64,000 nt of DNA from a virus, in the IMG/VR virus record IMGVR_UViG_3300021437_000010, positions 1 to 64,000 of that record; one strand, written 5' to 3'. The notes under the pieces are model-generated. The model searched no databases. It was not told the origin of the DNA and was given only the letters and a program-made list of their open reading frames with translations. Position 1 is the stretch's first letter. Every line of letters starts with the position of its first letter. The position numbers and the translations under genes were made by a program. Below, in pieces: positions 55,619 through 63,847 of this stretch.

Positions 55619-56374
55619 ATGAATACACCAAATCAAGATCGCATCCAAGAGTTACGTACAATGCCATACGAGGCATACTTGAAGACGTCAGAGTGGAAAG
55701 CAAAGCGAGATCAGTCACTGGAGCGTGATGGTTATCGCTGTCGCGCCTGCAATAGTAGCGAAAAACTACATGTACACCACCGCACTTATGCACGACGTGG
55801 GAACGAAGATATCAATGACCTGACCACTCTTTGCCAGAGTTGCCATGAACACTTCCACAAAAAGATAAGCCAGACTGAAATCATGGTACAAACCTATGAT
55901 GCACCTGTAGTCATTCTTTCTAACGAAGAACAGGCTCTACGTTTGGAAGACCAATTAATTGGTCTGATTATGCGGTATCCCGATGTGTGCCCGCATCTTG
56001 CAGGAATACTCCAGGAATGTGATTTTATAGATACCAACACACAAGAATTGTTCTGTGTATTCAGCAATACATATTCTTCTGATGCTTCTTTTACGCTTCA
56101 AAATCTTGAACAATTTGTACCATCAGGCCTGATGCCTACTGCACTCAGGGCGATGAAGTCTATGAAGTTAGAACATCTGATTGATGAGGCAAAACAAGTG
56201 AAATACGCTAGAAAGATAGCAATGCGCATGAAACGCTTGATGTTGTCGAGATCAAACGAAAAATTGCAGGTGCTTATAGAAGAGGCTGCTATTTCAGGTG
56301 ATATTGCTGCTGAGGGTCAACTCAGACGAAATATACAAGAAAATCGCAAACTAATGCTGATACTGCATATGTAG
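55619..56374 (+). CDS. HNH nuclease with DnaG-like helicase-binding tail
   Basis: 251 aa. HNH domain (CRACNSSEKLHVHHRTYARRGNEDINDLTTLCQSCHEHF, 40-79), almost the same as in 9253-9915. The remaining 150 residues (EEQALRLEDQLIGLIMRYPDVCPHLAGILQECDFIDTNTQELFCVF...) follow the pattern of the DnaG C-terminal / DnaB-interaction domain. Located right after dnaB, it may dock on the helicase. GAAAGGA precedes the ATG. Confidence 0.75.
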   Translation: MNTPNQDRIQELRTMPYEAYLKTSEWKAKRDQSLERDGYRCRACNSSEKLHVHHRTYARRGNEDINDLTTLCQSCHEHFHKKISQTEIMVQTYDAPVVILSNEEQALRLEDQLIGLIMRYPDVCPHLAGILQECDFIDTNTQELFCVFSNTYSSDASFTLQNLEQFVPSGLMPTALRAMKSMKLEHLIDEAKQVKYARKIAMRMKRLMLSRSNEKLQVLIEEAAISGDIAAEGQLRRNIQENRKLMLILHM

Positions 56375-56402
56375 ACGCAGAAAGCGAAGAGGAGAAAGCA
56401 TC

Positions 56403-56603
56403 GTGATGACGAACGAACAGATCTTGCAGTGGGCAGCTAGTATAAACTTCGCACATATCAACATCACGCCGACCTGTCATATTCGCTATGGCAGGCAGCA
56501 ATGGGAAACGAGACTACCAGAACTCACTGCTAAACAGAGGATGACATTGCAGGGCAAGATTGAGCGATGTGAAGCAAGGTTATCGAAAGAGAGAGCATCA
56601 TGA
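56403..56603 (+). CDS. small basic hypothetical protein
   Basis: 66 aa (GTG or second-codon ATG start, AGGAG upstream). CHIRYGRQQWETRLPELTAKQRMTLQGKIERCEARLSKE: a strand and a helical hairpin. Overlaps the next gene by 4 nt. Confidence 0.6.
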   Translation: MMTNEQILQWAASINFAHINITPTCHIRYGRQQWETRLPELTAKQRMTLQGKIERCEARLSKERAS

Positions 56604-57775
56604 GCACAATGATAGCAACCAGAACTGTGTATCCCATTGGGTACTCGACGCTTGGCTCTCAAGAGTACATTGACGGGCTGATGAGCAGCCCGCAAACGCT
56701 CTTGATCGACACAAGGATCAGCCCTAAATCCTGGAATGCAGAGTGGAGCAAAGATGCACTGCAAGAGAAATATGGCGATAGGTACCGTTGGGCAGGACGG
56801 TACCTAGGCAATACAGCGTTACGGACTGGTCGTATTGCGATCGCTAATCCAGCGGTAGGCATCAAAGGACTGATCACGTATCTCAACGAAGGGCATGATC
56901 TGGTTCTACTTTGTCAATGCAGGCAATTTTTGAATTGCCATATGAGCGAGATAGTGAAGCTTTTACATGATAAGATGCCAGAGGTTGAGGTCGTGCAGCA
57001 ACAGTCCGATACTATCCCATGCTTAAGCATCAGACAGCCTTGGGCTTGGCTCATTGTCAACGGTTTCAAGAATATTGAAAATCGTGATTGGCCAACAGAT
57101 TACAGAGGCCCGTTGCTCATCCATGCTGGCAAGGCTTTTGATGAAGACTGCTTCACTCGCACTACAATTGATCTCGATCTCTTTGATCGTTTCGGGATCG
57201 AAGTATTCAATTCGATCCCAAGGTGCACCACAGATTATCGATTAGGCTGCATTATCGGTCAAGCTGATTTAGTTGATGTGGTCGAGAAGAGCGATAGTCG
57301 ATGGTTCTGTGGTGACTACGGATTTGTTCTGGAGAATGCAAGGACTATCGACCCTATCCCTTATGCTGGCAAACTTAAACTCTTCGATGTGCCTAGAGAT
57401 GTTGTTCAGGTTGCTCCTGTTTGCTCACCAGAAGGCCAAGAAGAGGCATTGGTAGTTGAAATTGATGCAGAGGAGGTTGTAGACATAGCGCCTCCAGATT
57501 TGGCTCCTGGCAATAATGCTGAGGATAACAAAGAAATCCATAACCATTGTGTTGTCTGTGGAGAACTAGCAACAGTTGCCAGTCCATCTGGTCGAGAGGA
57601 CAGCATCTATTGCGAAACTCACGGACATTGTTTAAGATGTGGGTCAAGCGTCGAGCATTTCGTAAGGCATCCATACATCACAAATTACGTCTGTAAATGC
57701 GTTGTCCAGTTTGAGATGCAAAGGCAACGCGATGAGGATATAAAGCAAGCAAAGCCTGTAGCATTTAGTTTTTGA
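56600..57775 (+). CDS. DUF488-ASCH-zinc-ribbon fusion
   Basis: 391 aa with three parts. 1-130: DUF488 (IGYSTLGSQEYIDGL...LIDTRISPKSWNAEWSKDAL...LVLLCQCRQFLNCHM), including the conserved Cys and Arg. 140-275: ASCH/PUA-like fold (CLSIRQPWAWLIVNGFKNIENRDWPTDYRGPLLIHAG...GCIIGQADLVDVV...YGFVLENARTI). 320-375: CVVC...CETHGHCLRC zinc cluster. ASCH domains bind RNA or modified bases; DUF488 proteins are of unsettled activity. The fusion inside a replication and nucleotide cluster hints at base modification or RNA control. I know no characterised protein with this layout. Confidence 0.75.
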   Translation: MSTMIATRTVYPIGYSTLGSQEYIDGLMSSPQTLLIDTRISPKSWNAEWSKDALQEKYGDRYRWAGRYLGNTALRTGRIAIANPAVGIKGLITYLNEGHDLVLLCQCRQFLNCHMSEIVKLLHDKMPEVEVVQQQSDTIPCLSIRQPWAWLIVNGFKNIENRDWPTDYRGPLLIHAGKAFDEDCFTRTTIDLDLFDRFGIEVFNSIPRCTTDYRLGCIIGQADLVDVVEKSDSRWFCGDYGFVLENARTIDPIPYAGKLKLFDVPRDVVQVAPVCSPEGQEEALVVEIDAEEVVDIAPPDLAPGNNAEDNKEIHNHCVVCGELATVASPSGREDSIYCETHGHCLRCGSSVEHFVRHPYITNYVCKCVVQFEMQRQRDEDIKQAKPVAFSF

Positions 57776-57825
57776 GAATTCAGGTAGTTGCTCTGAAATA
57801 TGGGTAACTACCTTAGAGGTGTGTT

Positions 57826-57915
57826 ATGCATATAACGCTTTGGGAGTGCGTTGTAGGTGCTCCTGTCATTGTGTTTAGCGTTATGTGCATCATTGAATTA
57901 TTTAGAAAGGACTAG
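57826..57915 (+). CDS. 29-aa membrane peptide
   Basis: One hydrophobic helix (WECVVGAPVIVFSVMCIIELF) with AGAGGTG 6 nt upstream of the ATG. It ends 5 nt before the dCTP deaminase start. Unknown. Confidence 0.5.
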   Translation: MHITLWECVVGAPVIVFSVMCIIELFRKD

Positions 57916-57919
57916 TATT

Positions 57920-58522
57920 GTGTTGTCAGACAAGCGCATCATTGAAGAGATGCAAAATGGCAATATTGTCATTGAGCCATTTGACGAGCGGCAATTAGGC
58001 ACTAACAGCTATGATTGCCGATTAGGTGAATGGTACTTTGCTCAAGACATCGAAGGCCAGGAACTGCGTCTCTTCAGCGAGGACATAAGAACATCATGGG
58101 GAGGGCCACGCAAAGCGAAAAATGGGGAGATCCCTGTGAGGCCTGGTGAAACTATCTTAGCGCATACCATGGAGATTGTTGGTGGACAAAACGGATTCCT
58201 TGCTAAAATGCATACGCGCTCTACAGTTGCAAGAAGTGGATTAAGTGTATGTAGGTGTGCAGGTTTAGGAGATGTTTTTTACATCAACATCTGGGTGATG
58301 GAGATTTCAAATCATACTCACAATACTATCTGGATACCAGTTGGAGGACGTATTTGTCAAATGTGCTTTTATGAGACGGGAGAAACGCTAAAGAGTTATT
58401 CTGGCAGCTACGGGCAAAAGGAGGCATGGTCACCAAATGATATGTTACCTTCGGCAAAGTCTGATTGGTCAGTAGCAGAGTATCGAAATAGAGAGGAAAA
58501 TAATGGAAGTACCGCCAAATAG
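57920..58522 (+). CDS. dcd: dCTP deaminase
   Basis: 200 aa from GTG at 57920 (AAAGGA upstream). LSDKRIIEEMQNG, GTNSYDCRLGEWY, KMHTRSTVARSGLSVCRCAGLGDVFYINIWVMEISN and GGRICQMCFYE are the trimeric dUTPase/dCTP-deaminase motifs, with the Arg-Ser-(S/T) nucleotide loop and the region of the catalytic Glu. It turns dCTP to dUTP, feeding ThyX downstream. Some residues of the substrate loop differ from E. coli Dcd, so dUTPase activity is not excluded. Confidence 0.82.
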   Translation: MLSDKRIIEEMQNGNIVIEPFDERQLGTNSYDCRLGEWYFAQDIEGQELRLFSEDIRTSWGGPRKAKNGEIPVRPGETILAHTMEIVGGQNGFLAKMHTRSTVARSGLSVCRCAGLGDVFYINIWVMEISNHTHNTIWIPVGGRICQMCFYETGETLKSYSGSYGQKEAWSPNDMLPSAKSDWSVAEYRNREENNGSTAK

Positions 58523-58727
58523 TGATCACTACAAGAAACTAGCAATCGAGCCGTTGACTGTCATTCTCGCAAATAACTATGGTTTCCTCAAAGGCAACGC
58601 TATCAAGTATTTAATGCGAGAAGAGTACAAGAATGGCGTGGATGATTTAGAGAAGGCGATATGGTATATCAAGTTACTCGTCAAAGAGCGAGAGCGTGCA
58701 AATGGCGAGATTATTCGAGAAGACTAA
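58503..58727 (+). CDS. DUF3310 protein
   Basis: 74 aa: DHYKKLAIEPLTVILANNYGFLKGNAIKYLMREEYKNGVDDLEKAIWYI is the DUF3310 (phage SaV-like) signature, common in phage nucleotide-metabolism clusters. Overlaps dcd by 20 nt. Confidence 0.82.
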   Translation: MEVPPNSDHYKKLAIEPLTVILANNYGFLKGNAIKYLMREEYKNGVDDLEKAIWYIKLLVKERERANGEIIRED

Positions 58728-58885
58728 TAAGCCCATCAGCAGATAGCCTACAGACTATCCCTGCAAAACAACAGGTGGCTTGCAGTAGTATAAAGCTATA
58801 TTCTACCGCGAAGCCTGATACTCTCTCAGAAACGCATTGTGACGCGATATGGAGCATCCGACAAAATCAGGAGGTGATCAACAAC

Positions 58886-59137
58886 TTGGCAAAGTCAACA
58901 TGTGTCGCTTGCAGCGAGGTATTCTTCTCAATCTCAGGTTTCAATATGCATCGTGTAGGTGGATATGGTGATGCCATATATAGTGATAAACAAGTCATAG
59001 GATATACAAAACCAGATAGAAGGTGCTTATCACCTCTTGAAATGGCAAGCAAGGGTATGGGCAGGAACAAGAGAGGACTATGGTCAACAGGTCTTTTTGA
59101 TGCTTCTATGTTCGAAAAGAAAGGAAGTGAAGAATGA
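58886..59137 (+). CDS. FDXHR-type zinc-binding protein
   Basis: 83 aa from TTG at 58886, fixed by GGAGGTGAT 9 nt upstream. CVACSEVFFSISGFNMHRVG...RRCLSPLEMASKGMGRNKRGLWSTG matches the small phage and actinobacterial zinc-binding family (CxxC, F--HR, CL---EM). 4-nt overlap with thyX. Confidence 0.75.
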   Translation: MAKSTCVACSEVFFSISGFNMHRVGGYGDAIYSDKQVIGYTKPDRRCLSPLEMASKGMGRNKRGLWSTGLFDASMFEKKGSEE

Positions 59138-59973
59138 GCAATCCAACAGTTTTCACCACATCGCAAGGCACGCGCTACCTCAAAGAGCCGGGCGTTGTTC
59201 TTCTCTCCAGGCCGTCTGTAGATCTCTCTGGTATGTCGGCTTTTCTTGATGGTCTGGGCTGCTCAGAGTATCTCAATGACCCGACCAATTTACCCAGTGG
59301 TACGCAACTCTGCAAGACTGCTGGCCAGCTCTGCTACATGTCGTTCGGAGAGAAACGAACAAAGAATGACAATGCTGAGAAGTATTTTGAACACATTAAA
59401 GAGGCGTATCATGGCAGTGTATTAGAACATGCTAACTACAGTGTATTGCTTTATGGCGTGTCTCGCAGTCAAACACATGAACTAATCACGCATAGGTTTC
59501 TTAGCAAGTCTCAAGTGTCACAACGCTATGTATCAGGCAATTTATTGCGTTTTGTTGAGAGACCAGAATATCAGGATGATGAAGAGTTACATGCGATGTT
59601 TGAGGAGCGTATTGATAAAACATTCAAAGAGTATCATATCATTGCAGGTAAATTGCTAGAAAGGCAAAAGGCAGGAAATAAAATACTGATTGCTGATATT
59701 AAGACTGACCTGAGAAAGAAGGTCAATCAGGCGGCTCGTTCAGTTCTTCCAAACGAAACAGAAGCTCCATGCATAGTAACGACAAATATACGCGCATGGA
59801 GACATATCATAGAATCTCGTGCGCATATAGGAGCGGAGATAGAGATACGCGCATTAGCCATGAAAGTGTTTCACCTTCTTCAATCTACTGAGCCGATTCT
59901 CTTTGCCGACTATACAGTAGAAGGGCTTGCAGACGGCACTGAAGCGGTTAGAACAGAATACCGCAAAGTGTGA
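59134..59973 (+). CDS. thyX: flavin-dependent thymidylate synthase
   Basis: 279 aa. GSVLEHANYSVLLYGVSRSQTHELITHRFLSKSQVSQRYV (about 90-130) is the ThyX signature (HE--THR-x7-S-QRY); the usual first Arg of RHR is Thr here. A C-terminal region with RAWRHIIESRAH...EIRALAMKVFHLL completes the fold. Makes dTMP with FAD and folate. Used widely by phages with ThyX hosts or for self-supply. Confidence 0.93.
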   Translation: MSNPTVFTTSQGTRYLKEPGVVLLSRPSVDLSGMSAFLDGLGCSEYLNDPTNLPSGTQLCKTAGQLCYMSFGEKRTKNDNAEKYFEHIKEAYHGSVLEHANYSVLLYGVSRSQTHELITHRFLSKSQVSQRYVSGNLLRFVERPEYQDDEELHAMFEERIDKTFKEYHIIAGKLLERQKAGNKILIADIKTDLRKKVNQAARSVLPNETEAPCIVTTNIRAWRHIIESRAHIGAEIEIRALAMKVFHLLQSTEPILFADYTVEGLADGTEAVRTEYRKV

Positions 59974-60005
59974 TTTCACCGTCCGTGCAATGTCTGCACG
60001 ACCTG

Positions 60006-60034
60006 TTGACAATCAACATAACTGTATGTTACTC
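60006..60034 (+). promoter_or_regulatory. promoter with embedded operator
   Basis: TTGACA-N17-TTACTC, spacer holding the palindrome AACATA-ACTG-TATGTT (60015-60030). Drives the HTH gene at 60103. Confidence 0.6.
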
Positions 60035-60102
60035 TTTGTGCATGAAGAGGCAATTGTGCCTCGCTATTATTTCAAAGTCAGTTTTAGAATGAGAGACAAA
60101 CA

Positions 60103-60306
60103 ATGACACAAACAAACACCGGATTGTTGACCGTTCGTGAAGTAGCACAATCTTTGCGTGTCGATGATACAACCGTGAGGCGTTGGATTAAAAATGGTGT
60201 ATTAGCGGCAATTTCGTTACCACATAGAAATACTCGTCAGGCTTATCGAGTAAAAAGCGATACTCTTAACGAGTTGCTTATGACCACCACAGTAGCCACT
60301 GCCTAG
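60103..60306 (+). CDS. excisionase/MerR-type HTH protein
   Basis: 67 aa: LLTVREVAQSLRVDDTTVRRWIKNGVLAAISLPHRNTRQAYRVKSDTLNELL is a helix-turn-helix-17 (excisionase) domain. Followed by an AGACCAG/CTGGTCT hairpin (60311-60340). Probably binds the operator upstream. Confidence 0.8.
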   Translation: MTQTNTGLLTVREVAQSLRVDDTTVRRWIKNGVLAAISLPHRNTRQAYRVKSDTLNELLMTTTVATA

Positions 60307-60494
60307 CCCTTAGACCAGCTTGCTTCCTTGCAACTGGTCTCTTATTTACACATACAGTACATGATGACAGGACATACGTTCAACTAGAGAGAATACGTTG
60401 ATATATGCAAATACATCATTTAGAGAGACAGCCTGGATATAAACCGGGGAGCCTTGTGAGAGGTTGGCATAGGCAGAATTCAGGAGAATTGAGA

Positions 60495-60920
60495 ATGACA
60501 GATGCTATGGATGCAATCAAAATAGAGAGAAATAATACCGACAGATTACCACCAATAGACGAACAACCAACAATAATAGAAATGACTGCTATTGCTAAAT
60601 CGCCTCCGATGACTACCGAAAAAATGACTGCGCAGATACTTACACCTCTACCAGAAAAGCAATCGCATATCAAGACAAGAGAGGTCTTATGCTTTGAAGT
60701 GCGCGACGCGCAAGCAAATACACTTGATTTGATAGAAGAAGTTATGGATATTTGTGCAAGAGAATTACACAAATATCCATTTAAAATAGCATTATCGACA
60801 TTACGTTATTTGGCAATGTATGGACATATAGAATCAATAAATAAACAATCTAGCATCAAATTGGTGTGTGCCGATAACACGGCAGATTACGATGTTATGG
60901 CAATGTGTGAGGCAGAATGA
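60495..60920 (+). CDS. hypothetical protein
   Basis: 141 aa from the ATG at 60495 (AGGAG upstream). A polar, proline-rich first half; a helical second half with EEVMDICARELHKYPFKIALSTLRYLAMYGHI. Unknown. Confidence 0.55.
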   Translation: MTDAMDAIKIERNNTDRLPPIDEQPTIIEMTAIAKSPPMTTEKMTAQILTPLPEKQSHIKTREVLCFEVRDAQANTLDLIEEVMDICARELHKYPFKIALSTLRYLAMYGHIESINKQSSIKLVCADNTADYDVMAMCEAE

Positions 60921-61033
60921 CAAATATTGTATTTTATCTTGCGCTAATATTAATAGATGCATTGGCAATGATAGGCATGGCTCTCACTGCATACGCTGCA
61001 ATATGGCTTCATTATCATGTCACAAAACAATAA
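60917..61033 (+). CDS. 38-aa membrane peptide
   Basis: ATGA overlap with the upstream gene; almost wholly hydrophobic (IVFYLALILIDALAMIGMAL), then HYHVTKQ. Single helix. Unknown. Confidence 0.5.
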   Translation: MTNIVFYLALILIDALAMIGMALTAYAAIWLHYHVTKQ

Positions 61034-61153
61034 CGAGTATACGCGCTGTCTTCACATTGGTGTATAATCGTCTTGACAAATCATTTTGAATACGGCATGC
61101 TATGAATGTACCACGAATGAGGTGCAAGAAACAGAAGTGAAAATGGAAAAACA

Positions 61154-61357
61154 ATGGAAATTGCACTAGAAGAGCTAGAAGCAACAACAAAAGAGGTTTT
61201 CTTGTCTCATGGTCAGCCTTATGCGTTGAAGTTCCAAGGGCTAGACGGGAAATGTCCCGTGCTACCTTGTACCGGTATGTCAAAGAGGCTGAGCTGCCCA
61301 CGTAATTATCAAATTTCTGCTCACAGAGTTCCAAAATTTACAAGGAGGCACCAATGA
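61154..61357 (+). CDS. possible small protein
   Basis: 67 aa; start in AACAATGG without a strong ribosome site, stop overlapping the next ATG (ATGA). Another frame through 61200-61310 reads like a resolvase-type HTH tail (MSRATLYRYVKEAELP), so this may be a mutated gene. Confidence 0.35.
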   Translation: MEIALEELEATTKEVFLSHGQPYALKFQGLDGKCPVLPCTGMSKRLSCPRNYQISAHRVPKFTRRHQ

Positions 61358-61647
61358 GTAGTGAGGTAAAAAAATCTTGGGGAGGTAAACGCCCTGGTGC
61401 TGGTAGGGTCCCAGGACTTACAGAAGCAGAAGAACTGCATAGAGCGAAAGTAATTCAGAAGTTCTCGTATATGTCTGAGCTTTCAGACAAACTCCCAATA
61501 CAGTTGATGCCTGTAGAAGTCCCTTGCCAATCGTCTGGATGCTTTAATATGACCGAAAAAGGCATATGGCAACTAGTACGAAAGGCTTGGAGTGTCAGGC
61601 CAATTTGCGACAAATGCATCAGAGGTTTGTCAGAAGAAGCAGAATAA
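61354..61647 (+). CDS. small protein with GGKRPGAGR motif
   Basis: 97 aa. WGGKRPGAGRVPG near the N-terminus is the motif that opens many phage terminase small subunits and related DNA-binding proteins; three or four cysteines (CQSSGC, CDKC) suggest a zinc site. AAGGAGG precedes the ATG. Too short for a terminase. Confidence 0.6.
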   Translation: MSSEVKKSWGGKRPGAGRVPGLTEAEELHRAKVIQKFSYMSELSDKLPIQLMPVEVPCQSSGCFNMTEKGIWQLVRKAWSVRPICDKCIRGLSEEAE

Positions 61648-61655
61648 TGTATTCG

Positions 61656-61783
61656 CTCCAAGCGTATTGCCTCGAAAACTACGCGCTTGGAGCTAACACA
61701 AGACAAACCATTGCTTGCCTAGGCTACCTAGATTTTAACAGTCTGGTCGCCTCTATGCAAGCTCTCGCAAAAGGAGACCAGAA
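61656..61783 (+). promoter_or_regulatory. structured 5' leader RNA, copy 2
   Basis: Hairpin CTCCAAGCG / CGCTTGGAG with a loop holding CCTC and AAAC, then GCTAACAC, AGACAAA, GCTTGCC, GGCTACCTAGATTTTAACAG, and a stem TCTGGTC / GACCAGA closing right after the Shine-Dalgarno AAAGGAG. Stem bases differ from copy 1 (1945-2077) but pairing is kept. Confidence 0.65.
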
Positions 61784-62533
61784 TTGAAAGAGTTACAAAT
61801 AGTCGAGTACAAAGGTACACGTATCCTGACAACAGCACAATCAGCTGAGTTCCTTGGGACCGATGTCCAACTTATTGTTAATAACTTTAACCGCAACAAA
61901 GGCCACTATACACTAGGAGAAGATTACTTTGCACTAGAGGGAAAAGAGAAAACAGAGTTCTTAAAGAACCTACCCCAAAATGATTTAGGTTCAAAGCACG
62001 CTAAAATTCTTTACCTCTGGACAGAGTTCGGCGTCATGCTGCATGTCAAATCCATAAACACTGATGAAGCATGGAGAGCATACAAAATAATGCTGCGTGA
62101 CTACTTTAGATTGGTGGCAAAGGAAAAGCAGTCTCAGCAAGAGCAGATCTTCACGAAGGATGTACAGTCACGCTGCATAGCTAATGAGAAACTCTTGAAG
62201 GTTGGTTTCTGGTGTGTAGTGACAGAGATGTGGAGAGAGGCTTGGACACTTGAAGCATTTCAAAAAGAGCTAAAGCCTAGTAGCTTACCGGACGGATCGT
62301 GTGGCACAAAGTGGAGAAACCACCTTAAGGATATTAATCATCCACTCCTATGCAAGAGCTATCAGGCCTTCTTGCACATTCCAAACAATAAAAACCTGTT
62401 TAAGGTGTGGGTATACCCTGATGCCTTACTCTTTGAGTTTCGTAAGTGGTTGCGAGTTGAGTATGCAGAATACTACAAGAAGGACTACTCACCGTCACGA
62501 TTGAAAGGCACTGACAACAAACAGATCAGCTAG
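61784..62533 (+). CDS. ORF6N-domain regulator with the shared C-terminal domain
   Basis: 249 aa, TTG start as in the 1213-1944 paralogue. N-terminal ORF6N domain (RILTTAQSAEFLGTDVQLIVNNFNRNKGHYTLGEDYFAL...LYLWTEFGVMLHVKSI, 13-100). From about 125 the sequence matches the tail of the 1213-1944 Rha protein. Domain shuffling of antirepressor-type proteins. Likely regulator of lysogeny or development. Confidence 0.82.
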   Translation: MKELQIVEYKGTRILTTAQSAEFLGTDVQLIVNNFNRNKGHYTLGEDYFALEGKEKTEFLKNLPQNDLGSKHAKILYLWTEFGVMLHVKSINTDEAWRAYKIMLRDYFRLVAKEKQSQQEQIFTKDVQSRCIANEKLLKVGFWCVVTEMWREAWTLEAFQKELKPSSLPDGSCGTKWRNHLKDINHPLLCKSYQAFLHIPNNKNLFKVWVYPDALLFEFRKWLRVEYAEYYKKDYSPSRLKGTDNKQIS

Positions 62534-62576
62534 CGGCTAACTCATTCTTCCCCTTGCACATCTTGCAGGGGGATTT

Positions 62577-62870
62577 TTATTTGACAATTACAGCAAATAC
62601 TAGCTTTAGCGCATAAATCAAAAATATGGCGGACATGATCACTGTGCATACAATAACATAATTGCGGTTTGATAATATTGTTTCAGATATCTGATGTGGC
62701 GAAGGCAGCTTCTTTGCTTTGTCCCACGATTGAGGGTAGTGCGTCACTTTATGAATAGCAGGAGGCACAGTAGGAAGAGGAGATGTGTTTGACTTGTGAA
62801 AGTCTTTATTTATCTGGCGGGAGATAGTCGCAGGATCGTAAAGATCCTCTTGAGGCTTAAATTGGTTCAT
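62577..62870 (-). CDS. tail-anchored membrane protein
   Basis: 97 aa from the ATG at 62870 (GGAGAAA upstream). A polar body rich in Pro/Ser and one C-terminal hydrophobic helix (YVIVCTVIMSAIFLIYALKLVFAVIV). The frame is open up to 63041, but upstream codons lack a good start. A short hairpin GCAAG..CTTGC region (62553-62573) separates it from the ORF6N gene. Unknown. Confidence 0.55.
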   Translation of the reverse strand: MNQFKPQEDLYDPATISRQINKDFHKSNTSPLPTVPPAIHKVTHYPQSWDKAKKLPSPHQISETILSNRNYVIVCTVIMSAIFLIYALKLVFAVIVK

Positions 62871-63073
62871 GGCTTTTTCTCCATAGAGAGAGATTGACGG
62901 TTGATTGATCATAATGCGCACTTTTCTCAGCATTGTTTGGTCGAGTAATTTCTGGTTGCGTTTTCTTGCACGCATAGTATTTTGCTCAGTCGATATACGC
63001 CTCCATTGTAGCATACAAGCCAGTTCAGGACAAGAGAGCACGCCACGATAAACGACCCTCTTGCTTGCTTCTG

Positions 63074-63838
63074 CTAAGCACCAACTGATTTTATTGTCCA
63101 GAAGTCTGATGACAATCCCCTGTTAAGGAGATATTGGTAGTCTAGGTAGAAATACCCTTGATCACCCCAGTTGCCCCAACTATTGCGACATGTAAATCTG
63201 CTAGTGCTGTCATCATATCCCACTGCAAGTACCGCATGTCCTCCTAATACACTCTCACCTCGTGTTGGCATAGGCACTATTCCCGTGCTTGCCACTTCTG
63301 CACTTTCAAAGCTTTGGTAGACAGTGAAGCCCAGGACAAACGGATAACCACTCGCCAAGCATCCTTTCATCTGGCCAAGATTTTGAGCAATACGCTGGTA
63401 GGAGAGTGCTCTATCCCGTAGCGCGTCTTGATAACACTGGGCAGGCGGAGTGACCGTGAATTGTGAGATATCATATGGCCATTCATTCTCTGGACAAACA
63501 CCTTGAGAGTTTACGCTTTTTATACCATCACGTATTTGAGCGCCGCTATCACTGTCTATTGTTCCTTCCATATCTCTCTCATTGTAGTAAATGTACAGCC
63601 TCGATGGCATGAAGCATAGTGTATTCTGCTTCATCTGGTCGAACTCAATAGCCGCCGCAATGGCATTTGCTGTACAGGAGCCCAACTGTCCTTGATCATA
63701 GACGAGCGGACACTGCGGTCTCAAGTCAACGCGGGGCGGCAGCGCTTGTAGATGTTCGATTGGGGCAGAATAGATATGGTCGCGATGATCGGCAAGGTCC
63801 CTGATATATCCGTAGAAGTGTTTGTTCTTGACTTTCAT
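63074..63838 (-). CDS. papain-like C1 family cysteine peptidase
   Basis: 254 aa. A short pro-like N-terminus (YGYIRDLADHRDHIY), then DQGQLGSCTANAIAAAIEF (catalytic Cys near 54, Gln before it), GGHAVLAVGYDD (His near 199) and CRNSWGNWGDQGYF (Asn near 219): the full papain triad. No signal peptide, so probably cytoplasmic. AAGGAGG precedes the ATG. Such peptidases are frequent in Ktedonobacteria; role here unknown. Confidence 0.9.
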   Translation of the reverse strand: MKVKNKHFYGYIRDLADHRDHIYSAPIEHLQALPPRVDLRPQCPLVYDQGQLGSCTANAIAAAIEFDQMKQNTLCFMPSRLYIYYNERDMEGTIDSDSGAQIRDGIKSVNSQGVCPENEWPYDISQFTVTPPAQCYQDALRDRALSYQRIAQNLGQMKGCLASGYPFVLGFTVYQSFESAEVASTGIVPMPTRGESVLGGHAVLAVGYDDSTSRFTCRNSWGNWGDQGYFYLDYQYLLNRGLSSDFWTIKSVGA

Positions 63839-63847
63839 GCTGCCTCC

